20,190 bases of DNA from Clostridiales bacterium UBA7044. GTDB taxonomy: Bacteria; Bacillota; Clostridia; Oscillospirales; Oscillospiraceae. Below are positions 1 to 7,445 of the stretch, in pieces; the first letter of the stretch is position 1; every line of letters starts with the position of its first letter. The stretch is from assembly GCA_002493965.1 (NCBI GenBank), contig DLAP01000089.1:1-20190 (forward strand). Direction: 5' to 3'. The notes beneath the pieces are model-generated. The model saw only the letters and a program-made list of their open reading frames with translations. It was not told the DNA's origin and did not search any database. A program made the position numbers and the translations under genes.

Positions 1-128
1 GAATCTGAATTTGGATAACTGCCAGTGGCTGTTATTCCAGAATTTCCTGCGCACTGGCTCAGAATGACATGGTTTTTCGACAGCCTGTCCTGCATCCCCC
101 TGACGGGGGGATGCAGGAAAAACTGAGA
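1..128. other. Non-coding window edge with a strong stem-loop
   Basis: No gene is visible. Positions 88-100 and 106-118 form a perfect 13-bp stem with a five-base loop, starting 11 bases beyond the stop of the minus-strand epimerase gene. A weaker 7-bp inverted repeat joins 21-27 and 52-58. The strong stem could protect or end the epimerase transcript, but no T-run follows it on the minus strand, so I do not call it an intrinsic terminator. Confidence 0.6.
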
Positions 129-1007
129 TTATCTTACAAAGGAAGTACTCAGCGTGGTGCTCCACGCCTCGCCGGGGGCCAGGACCGCCGCCGCGGCCTT
201 GTCCTCCCACTTTTTAGAGCCGCCTTCGGGGCTGGGCAGGCTGTGCCATGGCTCGATGCACACGAACTGAGGCATCCCGGGCTTGCTCCAGATCAGGGTG
301 TAGGGGAACTCGGAAATGTCACAGACTACGCCCCGGCCGGTGCCCTTTTCGTATACTCCCAGGGTGGAGGAGCGCAAGTTTACCATGCAGTGGCTGTCAT
401 TGGCGAAAATATACTCGTCGATGGGGATGGACTGGATGTTGGGAGGCAGCAGGTAGAGGTTGCCGTGCATCAGGCCGTGGGGCAGATTGTTGATGCAGAT
501 AGGGGACTCCATGTCGGAAAAGCGCAGCTCATAGTCCGTGGCCACGTGCTTATTGTCAAAGGGAACGGTAAAGCCGGGATGGAAGCCGATGCCGAAAGCC
601 AGCTCCTCTTCCCCGGGATTTTCCACCGTCAGGGTGTGGTGCAGGGTGTCTCCCTCCAGGGTAAAGGTGGAAACCAGACGGAATTCATAGGGGAACTGCT
701 GAAGCGTTTTCTCGTCGGAGCAAAGCTCCAGCACTACGGCGTCGGGAGCCTGGTCTACCAAAGTATGCTCCAGGTTCCGGGCGAAGCCGTGCTGGGGGGC
801 GTCGTAGCTTAAGCCCTTGGCCTCTATGACATTTCCCACACACCGGCCGCAGTAGGGGAAGAGAATGGGCGCGTGGTAGCCCCAGACGGATTTATCCGCC
901 TGCCACATGTGCTCCACGCCGTCGCATTTGCGGATCACGCTCTTGACCTGGCCGCCCCAGGTGGTGATCGTGACCTTCAGGTACTCGTTTTCCATGCAGT
1001 ATTCCAT
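129..1007 (-). CDS. Aldose 1-epimerase family protein (LacX-like)
   Basis: A 292-residue cytoplasmic protein of the galactose mutarotase-like beta-sandwich superfamily. Members interconvert alpha and beta anomers of aldoses, but the LacX-like branch has poorly defined substrates. Supporting segments are an N-terminal ENEYLKVTITTWGGQ strand pair, the GFHPGFTVPF segment with the family's central histidine, and EPWHSLPS near the C-terminus. The ATG at 1005-1007 is preferred over a second in-frame ATG at 993-995 because GGAGG lies seven bases before it. It starts 27 bases after the uppP stop on the same strand and probably shares that gene's transcript. There is no signal peptide or membrane segment. 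The fold assignment is fairly secure; the substrate is unknown, and the uppP linkage does not identify one. Confidence 0.85.
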   Translation of the reverse strand: MEYCMENEYLKVTITTWGGQVKSVIRKCDGVEHMWQADKSVWGYHAPILFPYCGRCVGNVIEAKGLSYDAPQHGFARNLEHTLVDQAPDAVVLELCSDEKTLQQFPYEFRLVSTFTLEGDTLHHTLTVENPGEEELAFGIGFHPGFTVPFDNKHVATDYELRFSDMESPICINNLPHGLMHGNLYLLPPNIQSIPIDEYIFANDSHCMVNLRSSTLGVYEKGTGRGVVCDISEFPYTLIWSKPGMPQFVCIEPWHSLPSPEGGSKKWEDKAAAAVLAPGEAWSTTLSTSFVR

Positions 1008-1034
1008 ATTGTATCCTCCATTTTATGATTGTCG

Positions 1035-1862
1035 TCATCTTACGAACAGAAAATATGCCATCACGACAGCGCCCAGCACAATGCGGTAGACGCCAAAGGC
1101 GGAGAAGGAATGCCCCCGTACATAGTCCATCAGGGCCTGGATGACCAGCAGGCTCACCACAAAGGACACCACGCACCCGATGATCAGCACCCCCATCTCC
1201 GTGCCGGTGGCGCTGACACCGGAAGCGAGAAATTTGAGCAGCTTGATGGCGCTGGCCCCCAGCATGGTGGGAATGGCCATGAAGAAGGAGAACTCCGCGC
1301 CGGCGCTCCGTTCCACCCCCAGCACAATGGCGCCCAGGATGGTGGAGCCGGAACGGGAGGTGCCCGGCACCAGGCTCAGGCACTGGAAGGCGCCAATGAG
1401 CAGGGCGGTCCGGTAATCGATGTCGTGAACATCCCGGATCCTGGCTCTGCGCCGGTCATTCCGCTTTTCCACCAGAATAAAGGCTACGCCGTAGACGATC
1501 AGGGCCAGAGCCACCACAATCCCGTTGTGCAGGTGGGCGTCCATCCAGTCGTCCAGCAGGATGCCCACGATGCCGGAGGGGAGGATGGCCACGATGACCC
1601 GAAACCACAGACTCCAGGTCTGGGCCTTTTCCGTTTCCGACTTCCGGGGAGAGAAGGGGTTCAGCTTATGGAAGAACAGGACGATGACCGCCAGAATGGC
1701 CCCAAGCTGGATTACCACATCAAACATACTCCGAAATTCCCGGGACACGTTCAGGGTGATAAACTCGTTGAGTAAAATCAGGTGCCCGGTGGAGGAAATA
1801 GGCAGCCACTCGGTAACGCCCTCCACAATGCCGAAGAGGACGGCTTTCAATAGTTCGATCAT
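1035..1862 (-). CDS. uppP: Undecaprenyl-diphosphatase (UppP/BacA family)
   Basis: A 275-residue polytopic membrane enzyme that dephosphorylates undecaprenyl diphosphate to regenerate the lipid carrier for peptidoglycan and other wall polymers; overproduction is a known route to bacitracin resistance. Both family signatures are present: EGVTEWLPISSTGH at residues 14-27 and PGTSRSGS at 166-173, the latter with the catalytic-region arginine and serines. Several hydrophobic helices follow, ending in a short cytoplasmic tail FLFVR. An open frame continues upstream to 2144, but the true start is the ATG at 1860-1862: AAAGGAG lies just before it and the UppP family begins there. The upstream extension runs through the promoter and into low-complexity sequence. 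It is the first gene of a two-gene minus-strand unit with the epimerase. Confidence 0.96.
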   Translation of the reverse strand: MIELLKAVLFGIVEGVTEWLPISSTGHLILLNEFITLNVSREFRSMFDVVIQLGAILAVIVLFFHKLNPFSPRKSETEKAQTWSLWFRVIVAILPSGIVGILLDDWMDAHLHNGIVVALALIVYGVAFILVEKRNDRRRARIRDVHDIDYRTALLIGAFQCLSLVPGTSRSGSTILGAIVLGVERSAGAEFSFFMAIPTMLGASAIKLLKFLASGVSATGTEMGVLIIGCVVSFVVSLLVIQALMDYVRGHSFSAFGVYRIVLGAVVMAYFLFVR

Positions 1863-1892
1863 AACGCTGACTCCTTTAAATACGTTGTTAAC

Positions 1893-1921
1893 ACCATACC
1901 ACAAAACCAGGGCGGAGGCAA
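1893..1921 (-). promoter_or_regulatory. Candidate sigma-A promoter of uppP
   Basis: On the minus strand, TTGCCT (1916-1921) and TATGGT (1893-1898) are separated by exactly 17 bases and sit about 30 bases before the uppP start. Seen directly; activity is inferred. Confidence 0.5.
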
Positions 1922-2072
1922 GCCCTTTGGGTAAAAATATTTCATGTCGAAAAGGAGAGGCTTGCCCGGGCGGCAGCGGAGGGAAAAAGGGAGCGGATCC
2001 CCCATTCCAGCCTTTCCACTTTTTGAACAGAATCTGAATAATCTGGGCCACAATCTTCTTCGTTTCCCGCAA

Positions 2073-2101
2073 TTTACATTGGGGCGGCCAAGTGCTATAC
2101 T
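2073..2101 (+). promoter_or_regulatory. Candidate sigma-A promoter reading through PAL copy 1 into the molybdenum hydroxylase gene
   Basis: TTTACA (2073-2078) and TATACT (2096-2101) are separated by 17 bases. Transcription would start near 2108, so the mRNA leader to the ATG at 2324 would be about 215 nucleotides and would contain the whole PAL copy 1 hairpin. Confidence 0.55.
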
Positions 2102-2130
2102 TTCCTTGGAAAATAAAGAAGAGAAAGGTA

Positions 2131-2293
2131 GGGCAACACCGCACAATGGGAATTTCGGCTTTCGCCGGATCTTTTGCTCCATCTGTGCAGTTCGAAAAGT
2201 GGGAAATACATCCAGTATTCCCGCACTTTCCAAACGTTCATCTGAGACAAAATCTATCGCCGAAAGCTCTCGCCCCATTATGCGGTGTTGCCC
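2131..2293. repeat. PAL element copy 1: 163-bp long-hairpin repeat with 20-bp terminal inverted repeats
   Basis: The terminal arms 2131-2150 and 2274-2293 match at 19 of 20 positions. An inner stem pairs 2158-2167 with 2258-2267. An apical stem pairs about 2190-2209 with 2215-2235 around the loop ATCCA. The element is flanked by TA on both sides (2129-2130 and 2294-2295). It is 98 percent identical to 12903-13065 (three differences) and shares core and architecture with 11736-11895. Open frames crossing it on both strands exist only because the repeat lacks stops. It could be a MITE-like mobile element, a REP-like palindrome or a structured RNA gene. Confidence 0.9.
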
Positions 2294-2323
2294 TAAACAG
2301 CCGGAAGCGGTAAGGAGGCAGCT

Positions 2324-4627
2324 ATGGAACGCAATACATACAACTCCGTAGGCAGGCCCATGCGCAAAAAGGACGCCATGCAGCTTCTTTTGGGAAAGCC
2401 CGTCTATGTCAGCGACGTGACCCCGGAAAACGCCTTGGTGGTGAAGCTTCTGCGAAGCCCGTACCCAAACGCGATCGTCCAGTCCGTCTCCACCGCTGCT
2501 GCCAAAAAGGTGCCCGGCGTGGTGGATATCTACACCTGGGAGGATGTGCCGAAGACTCGGTTTGCCATTGCGGGGCAGACCTATCCGGAGCCTTCTCCCT
2601 ATGACCGGCTGATTCTGGACCAGCACGTCCGCTTCGTGGGGGACCCGGTGGCCATCATCGCCGCCGAGACGGAAAAGGCCACCCTGAAGGCCATGAAGCT
2701 GGTAAAGGTCAGCTATGAGGTGCTGGAACCGGTGCTGAACATGCACGACGCGCTGGACGGCCCCATTCTGGTCCACCCGGAGGAGGACTGGTTTCCGCCC
2801 TGTGAAGTCGGCGGGGACAACAAGCGGAATCTGGTAGCCAGCGGCGTGGACGCGGAGGGGGATGTGGAAGCCGTACTTGCGGGCTGCGAAATTCGCTTAG
2901 ATCGCACCTTCCACACCAAGGCCTACAATCAGGCCATGATGGAGACCTTCCGCACCTATACGGAGCTGGACCGGTATGGGCGGCTCCATGTGGTGTCCTC
3001 CACCCAGATCGTCTTCCACTGCCGCCGGATCCTGTCCCGGGCATTGGGGATTCCCAAAAGCCAAATTCGGGTGGAAAAGCCCCGGATCGGCGGGGGCTTC
3101 GGCGCGAAGCAGACCGCGGTGTGCGAGGTTTACCCCGCCTTTGTCACCATGAAAACCGGCCGGCCGGCCCGCCTTGTTTACACCCGGGAGGAATCCCAAA
3201 TCGCCGGTTCTCCCCGGCATGAAATGGAAATCCGGGTGCGGCTGGGGGCGGACCGGGATGGCAAGATCCGGGCCCTGGATTTGTACACCCTGTCCAATAC
3301 CGGCGCCTATGGCGAGCACGGCCCCACCACCGTGGGCCTGTCCGGGCACAAGTCCATCCCTTTGTACTCCGGCTGCCTGGAAGCCTTCCGCTTCCGCTAT
3401 GACGTGGTGTATACCAATCTCCAGGCAGCGGGTGCTTACCGGGGCTATGGAGCCACCCAGGGCATTTTTGCCGTGGAGTCTGTGGTCAATGAGCTGGCGG
3501 AAACGCTGCATCGGGATCCCACGGACCTGCGCCTTCAGAATATGGTGAAGGAAGGCATGGTCATGCCCGCCTACTATGGAGAACCTGCCAATGCCTGCGC
3601 TCTGGATCGGTGCATGCTCCACTGCAAGGAGCTGTTCCATTGGGAGGAAAAATACCCCGTCCGGGACATGGGAAACGGCAAGGTCCGTGCTGCCGGCGTG
3701 GCCATGGCCATGCAGGGCTCCGGTATCTCCGGGGTGGACGTAGGCTCCGCCACGGTAAAGCTCAGCGAGGACGGCACCTACAATCTGATTATCGGCGCCG
3801 CCGACATGGGCACGGGCTGTGATACGATCCTTGCTCAGATGGTGGCGGAACATATGGACTGCCGGGTGGAGGACGTGGCGGTCTTCGGGGCGGACACCGA
3901 CGCCTCCCCCTATGATTCCGGCTCCTACGCCTCCTCCACCACCTATGTCACCGGCAAGGCGGTGGAAAAAGCCTGTGACGAACTGAAGCAGAAGCTGCGC
4001 GCCATTGCCGCGGGAATGCTGGGCTGCTCCCAGGAAGAGACAGAATTTGACGGCGCCTGTGTCCGCCGGATGGGGACAGAGGAAAGGGTTTCTCTGACGG
4101 ACATCGCCTATAAATCTCAGGTGGGCAACGCCTTCCCCGCCGAGGCCACGGCCACCCATTCCTCCCCCGTCTCTCCGCCGCCCTTTATGGTGGGCATGGC
4201 GGAAATCGAGCTGGACAAGCTGACGGGCCAGGTGAAGGTCATTGACTACGCCGCCGTGGTGGACTGCGGCATCCCCATCAATCCGGCTCTGGCGAGAATC
4301 CAGACCGAGGGGGGCATCGTCCAGGGCATCGGCCACACCCTGACGGAGAACGTGACCTATGACCACCGGGGAAGGCCCATGGAATCTTCCTTCATGCAGT
4401 ATAAGATCCCCACCCGGAATGACATCCCGCCCCTGCAGGTGGAGTTTGAAGAAAGCTTTGAGCCTACCGGCCCCTTTGGGGCGAAATCCATCGGGGAAAT
4501 CGTCATCAACACCCCGGCCCCCGCCATTGCCCACGCCATCTACCGGGCCACCGGGGTTTGGCATCGGGAACTCCCCATCACCCCGGAAGCCATCGCCATG
4601 ACGACCACCCAGGAGAAAAACCGCTGA
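2324..4627 (+). CDS. Molybdopterin-binding subunit of a xanthine dehydrogenase/aldehyde oxidase family hydroxylase
   Basis: A 767-residue catalytic large subunit of the molybdenum hydroxylase family, which hydroxylates purines, other N-heterocycles or aldehydes using water as oxygen source. The N-terminal a/b hammerhead domain spans roughly residues 10-130. Molybdopterin-contact motifs follow: IGGGFGAK at 255-262, AYRGYG at 371-376 (the position of the substrate-binding arginine loop), and GPFGAKSIGE at 716-725, whose final glutamate (725) is the family's catalytic base. AAGGAGG precedes the ATG. Length is normal for a separate large subunit. The usual FAD-binding and 2Fe-2S partner genes are absent from the window, so it is an orphan here, and cofactor-maturation genes are also missing. 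Xanthine is a guess as substrate; nicotinate, purine or aldehyde hydroxylases have the same motifs. A 64-bp gap leads to the next gene, with which it could be co-transcribed. Confidence 0.9.
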   Translation: MERNTYNSVGRPMRKKDAMQLLLGKPVYVSDVTPENALVVKLLRSPYPNAIVQSVSTAAAKKVPGVVDIYTWEDVPKTRFAIAGQTYPEPSPYDRLILDQHVRFVGDPVAIIAAETEKATLKAMKLVKVSYEVLEPVLNMHDALDGPILVHPEEDWFPPCEVGGDNKRNLVASGVDAEGDVEAVLAGCEIRLDRTFHTKAYNQAMMETFRTYTELDRYGRLHVVSSTQIVFHCRRILSRALGIPKSQIRVEKPRIGGGFGAKQTAVCEVYPAFVTMKTGRPARLVYTREESQIAGSPRHEMEIRVRLGADRDGKIRALDLYTLSNTGAYGEHGPTTVGLSGHKSIPLYSGCLEAFRFRYDVVYTNLQAAGAYRGYGATQGIFAVESVVNELAETLHRDPTDLRLQNMVKEGMVMPAYYGEPANACALDRCMLHCKELFHWEEKYPVRDMGNGKVRAAGVAMAMQGSGISGVDVGSATVKLSEDGTYNLIIGAADMGTGCDTILAQMVAEHMDCRVEDVAVFGADTDASPYDSGSYASSTTYVTGKAVEKACDELKQKLRAIAAGMLGCSQEETEFDGACVRRMGTEERVSLTDIAYKSQVGNAFPAEATATHSSPVSPPPFMVGMAEIELDKLTGQVKVIDYAAVVDCGIPINPALARIQTEGGIVQGIGHTLTENVTYDHRGRPMESSFMQYKIPTRNDIPPLQVEFEESFEPTGPFGAKSIGEIVINTPAPAIAHAIYRATGVWHRELPITPEAIAMTTTQEKNR

Positions 4628-4691
4628 TACGAAATAAACCGTTTGCTGTGAATGCGTCGCTTTCACAGGAAAACCAAGGCAGGTGGAGAAT

Positions 4692-5720
4692 ATGCCCTTC
4701 AAAATTGTCCGGGACGACATTACCCATATGCAGGTGGATGCCATCGTAAACACCGCCAATCCAAGAGCGGTGATTGGCAGCGGAGTGGACGCCGGGATTC
4801 ACCAGGCGGCGGGGCCGGAGCTTCTGAGTGCCCGGGAGAAAATCGGCCGGATCGGCGTGGGCGAAGCCGCCGTTACTCCCGGCTTCCAGCTGCCCGCAAA
4901 GTATGTGATTCACACGGTAGGGCCGGTGTGGCGGGGCGGCTTTTTGGGCGAAGCCAAACTTTTGCGCAGCTGCTATACGTCCTGCCTGGCCCTGGCCCTG
5001 GAAAAGGACTGCCAGTCCATTGCCTTTCCCCTGATCTCCGCCGGGAATTACGGCTTTCCCAAGGATAAGGCGCTGCAAATCGCTATGGACGCCATACAGG
5101 CCTTTTTGCAGCATCACGAGATGCAGGTAATCCTGGTGGTGTTTGATCGGGACGCCTTCCGTCTTTCAGAAAAGCGCTTCCGGAGCGTGTCCAGCTTCAT
5201 CGATGAACACTACATCCAGGAGAAGACCGCCCGGCAGCAGGGGGATCCCACAGTCCGGCGGGAACAGGCCCGCCGCCAGGAAAAAGCATTCCCCCAAGCT
5301 TACAGGGAAGCCATGCCCATGGCAGCGGCCCCGGCGGCGTTCCCGAAAGCCAGTCTGCCAGAGCTGCTTGCCCAGACGGACGCGGGCTTTTCGGAAACCC
5401 TGTTAAAGCTCATCGATGAGTCCGGAAAAAAGGATTCGGAAATCTACACCAAAGCCAACCTGTCCCGGCAGCATTTTTCCAAAATCCGCAACAACCCAGA
5501 TTATAAGCCCACAAAGCCCACGGCCATTGCTCTGGCTCTGGCGCTGGAACTGAACTTAGCTGAGACCCGGGACCTGATTGGTCGGGCGGGGTACGCTCTG
5601 ACGGGCAGCAGCAAATTCGACGTGATCATCATGTACTTCATTCGGGAGGGGAATTACAACCTTTTCGACATCAACGCGGCGCTGTTTGAGTTTGATCAAA
5701 GCTTGCTGGGCGCGCAATGA
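4692..5720 (+). CDS. Macro-domain protein with C-terminal helix-turn-helix-like domain
   Basis: A 342-residue two-domain protein. Residues 1 to about 170 are a macro domain, a fold that binds ADP-ribose and often removes ADP-ribose or O-acetyl groups: the ligand loop NTANPRAVIGSGVDAGIH lies near residues 18-36, and a second loop SAGNYGFP precedes the C-terminal helices. A charged, proline/alanine-rich linker of about 50 residues follows. The C-terminal domain (about 221-342) is helical, with ANLSRQHFSKIR resembling a recognition helix-turn-helix, followed by AGYAL and a terminal helical bundle. I recall this arrangement in other Firmicute macro proteins, but the C-domain function is unknown to me. 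The ATG at 4692 is preferred to a GTG at 4683 because AGGTGG (4681-4686) is correctly spaced. The VWA and ADP-ribosylglycohydrolase genes follow, pointing to ADP-ribose signalling or repair. Confidence 0.88.
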   Translation: MPFKIVRDDITHMQVDAIVNTANPRAVIGSGVDAGIHQAAGPELLSAREKIGRIGVGEAAVTPGFQLPAKYVIHTVGPVWRGGFLGEAKLLRSCYTSCLALALEKDCQSIAFPLISAGNYGFPKDKALQIAMDAIQAFLQHHEMQVILVVFDRDAFRLSEKRFRSVSSFIDEHYIQEKTARQQGDPTVRREQARRQEKAFPQAYREAMPMAAAPAAFPKASLPELLAQTDAGFSETLLKLIDESGKKDSEIYTKANLSRQHFSKIRNNPDYKPTKPTAIALALALELNLAETRDLIGRAGYALTGSSKFDVIIMYFIREGNYNLFDINAALFEFDQSLLGAQ

Positions 5721-5735
5721 AATGTCCCCTGGCAG

Positions 5736-5767
5736 TTGACCATTTGCCGCACGAAACCTTCTATACT
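5736..5767 (+). promoter_or_regulatory. Weak candidate promoter before the VWA gene
   Basis: TTGACC (5736-5741) and TATACT (5762-5767) are good hexamers, but the 20-base spacer is longer than sigma-A prefers, so activity might need an activator. The -10 hexamer lies inside the left arm of an inverted repeat. Confidence 0.3.
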
Positions 5768-5797
5768 ATGGTTGTAAACAAAAACACCACGGTATAG
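5761..5797. promoter_or_regulatory. Imperfect inverted repeat spanning the -10 region to the Shine-Dalgarno of the VWA gene
   Basis: Arms 5761-5772 and 5786-5797 match at 10 of 12 positions around a 13-base spacer. The right arm runs into the AGGAGG sequence. It could be an operator for a dimeric regulator, or an mRNA hairpin that hides the ribosome binding site. The HTH-like domain of the preceding macro protein is an obvious but untested candidate binder. Confidence 0.4.
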
Positions 5798-5809
5798 GAG
5801 GAAAACAAT

Positions 5810-6457
5810 ATGAAAAAGAATCTGACAGAACTGGTCTTTATCCTCGATCGCAGCGGCTCCATGGCGGGGCTGGAAGGGGACACCATCGGCGGCTTCAACG
5901 CCATGATTGGGAAGCAGAAGGGAGAGCCTGGGGAGGCCCTGGTTTCCACGGTGCTCTTTGATAGCGTTGCGGAAGTCATCCACGACCGCATTCCCCTGGA
6001 CAAGGTGCCCGCTCTGACGGAAAAGGAATACTATGTCCGGGGCTGCACCGCCCTGCTGGACGCGGTGGGCGGGGCCATCCACCACATCGGCAATATCCAC
6101 AAGTACGCCCGGGAAGAAGACCGCCCCGAGAAGACCCTGTTTGTCATCACCACCGATGGCATGGAGAACGCCAGCCGCCGCTATACCTACCAGGCGGTGA
6201 AGGCCATGGTGCAGCGGCAGCAGGAAACCTATGGCTGGGAATTCCTGTTCCTGGGGGCCAATATCGACGCCGCCCGGGAGGCCGGCCGGTTCGGCATCCG
6301 GGCCGACTGCGCCGCCGACTACCATGCCGACAGCGTGGGCACGGAAGCGGTCTACGAATCCGTCTGCGAGGCGGTGTGCCAGGTCCGCAGCAGCGCGCCT
6401 CTGAATGGGGGCTGGAAGCAGAGAATTGACGCGGATTTCAAAAGAAGGAGACGATAA
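5810..6457 (+). CDS. VWA-domain protein (TerY-like)
   Basis: A 215-residue single von Willebrand factor A domain, cytoplasmic because no signal peptide or membrane helix is present. The metal-ion-dependent adhesion site is complete: DRSGS at residues 13-17 supplies Asp13, Ser15 and Ser17; a threonine follows in RGCTALLDA; and an aspartate lies in TTDGMEN. Such stand-alone TerY-like proteins usually scaffold partner proteins through a bound divalent metal rather than catalyse a reaction. The C-terminus is basic (FKRRRR). Its stop is one base from the next start and its last codons contain that gene's ribosome binding site, so the two are translationally coupled. Its own AGGAGG is strong and identical over 20 bases to the one before rubrerythrin. 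Partnership with the macro and glycohydrolase proteins is inferred from position. Confidence 0.9.
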   Translation: MKKNLTELVFILDRSGSMAGLEGDTIGGFNAMIGKQKGEPGEALVSTVLFDSVAEVIHDRIPLDKVPALTEKEYYVRGCTALLDAVGGAIHHIGNIHKYAREEDRPEKTLFVITTDGMENASRRYTYQAVKAMVQRQQETYGWEFLFLGANIDAAREAGRFGIRADCAADYHADSVGTEAVYESVCEAVCQVRSSAPLNGGWKQRIDADFKRRRR

Positions 6458-6458
6458 G

Positions 6459-7268
6459 ATGTACGGCGCGATTTTAGGCGATATCATCGGCAGCCCCTAC
6501 GAGTTTGACCAGGGGAATAAGAGCAAGGATTTCCCCCTGTTTTCCCCCAGGTCCACCTACACCGACGACAGCGTCATGACCCTGGCCGTGGCGGAGGCGT
6601 TCCTGGAGTGTCCGCCCAAGGCGGAGGAGGAAGAAATCCGCCAGAAGCTGACCGACACCCTGCGGCACTATGGGCAATTATATCCCCGTGTTGGGTACGG
6701 CCCAGGCTTCCGCTACTGGCTGGTAAGGCCTAATCCCCAGCCCTGCGGCAGCTACGGCAACGGCTCTGCCATGCGGGTGTCCTCGGCGGGCTGGCTGTTT
6801 GACGACCTGGAAACCGTCCGCCATATGGCCCGGCTGTCTGCGGAAATCACCCACAACCACCCCGAGGGCATCAAGGGGGCGGAAGCCACGGCCAGCGCCA
6901 TTTACCTGGCCCGCACCGGCAGCACCAAGGAAGAGATCCGGGACTATATCGAGTTGAATTTCGACTACGATCTGAGCCGGACCTGCGACGAAATCCGGCC
7001 CACCTACCGCCATGTGGAAAGCTGCCAGGAGACCGTTCCGGAGGCCATCACCGTGTTCCTGGAGGGGGAGAGCTTTGAGGACGTGATCCGCACCGCCGTC
7101 TCTCTGGGGGGCGACTGCGATACCCTTACCTGCATCGCCGGGTCCATTGCCGAGGGCTTTTACGGGGTGCCGGAGGAACTGAAGCGGCAGTGCCGGGAGA
7201 GATTGCCGGAGGCGCTGCTTGCGGTTCTGGAGCGGTTTGAGGAAGCAAAGAAAAGCCGGAGGGAATAA
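6459..7268 (+). CDS. ADP-ribosylglycohydrolase family protein (DraG-like)
   Basis: A 269-residue all-helical hydrolase of the DraG/ARH family, which removes ADP-ribose from modified proteins or nucleic acids with two bound magnesium or manganese ions. The N-terminal GAILGDIIGSPYEF signature, the TDDSVMT motif and the late DCDT motif supply the expected metal-binding aspartates and threonines, and GNGSAMRVS is the conserved middle motif. The ATG at 6459 is chosen because AAGAAGGAG (6443-6450) is well spaced and the preceding VWA stop is one base upstream; an in-frame extension to 6405 would overlap the VWA gene. No ADP-ribosyltransferase is in the window, so the target is unknown: protein, tRNA/DNA termini or free ADP-ribose compounds are all possible. 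Last gene of the ADP-ribose unit. Confidence 0.93.
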   Translation: MYGAILGDIIGSPYEFDQGNKSKDFPLFSPRSTYTDDSVMTLAVAEAFLECPPKAEEEEIRQKLTDTLRHYGQLYPRVGYGPGFRYWLVRPNPQPCGSYGNGSAMRVSSAGWLFDDLETVRHMARLSAEITHNHPEGIKGAEATASAIYLARTGSTKEEIRDYIELNFDYDLSRTCDEIRPTYRHVESCQETVPEAITVFLEGESFEDVIRTAVSLGGDCDTLTCIAGSIAEGFYGVPEELKRQCRERLPEALLAVLERFEEAKKSRRE

Positions 7269-7288
7269 TCCCCTCCGGTTTTTCTTTG
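7256..7288 (+). terminator. Intrinsic terminator of the macro-VWA-glycohydrolase unit
   Basis: Arms 7256-7263 and 7271-7278 form a perfect 8-bp GC-rich stem followed by a T-rich run from 7279. The stop codon of the glycohydrolase gene (7266-7268) lies in the loop. Confidence 0.85.
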
Positions 7289-7351
7289 CCTGAAAAGTCG
7301 GTCTCGGGGCGGCGGCCTGTCCTCCCTTCGGCAAAATTTCCCCGGCCTCTG

Positions 7352-7360
7352 TGGTATACT
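7352..7360 (+). promoter_or_regulatory. Candidate extended -10 promoter of tadA
   Basis: TGG followed by TATACT matches an extended -10 element about 85 bases before tadA and downstream of the previous terminator. No good -35 hexamer is visible, so the call is tentative. A TATGAT at 7415-7420 is an alternative. Confidence 0.3.
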
Positions 7361-7445
7361 GAATAAGCTTCTTCCAATGGAAAAATTTTGCTTCCCTTTT
7401 TTCCGGCTTTCCGGTATGATAGTAGAAACGCTGGGAGGGAACGCT

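Noticed and set aside
1863..2144. N-terminal extension of UppP by 94 residues
   Set aside because: The family starts at MIELLKAVLFG, AAAGGAG lies before that ATG, and the extension spans the promoter.
1859..2776. Long minus-strand open frame crossing the uppP promoter, PAL copy 1 and the start of the molybdenum hydroxylase gene
   Set aside because: It overlaps a well-supported gene antisense and has no family features. Its middle part reappears at 12808-13050 only because both come from PAL copies.
2897..4759. 620-codon minus-strand open frame antisense to the molybdenum hydroxylase gene
   Set aside because: Typical shadow frame of GC-rich coding DNA; low-complexity Gly/His-rich translation, and the opposite strand has complete family motifs.
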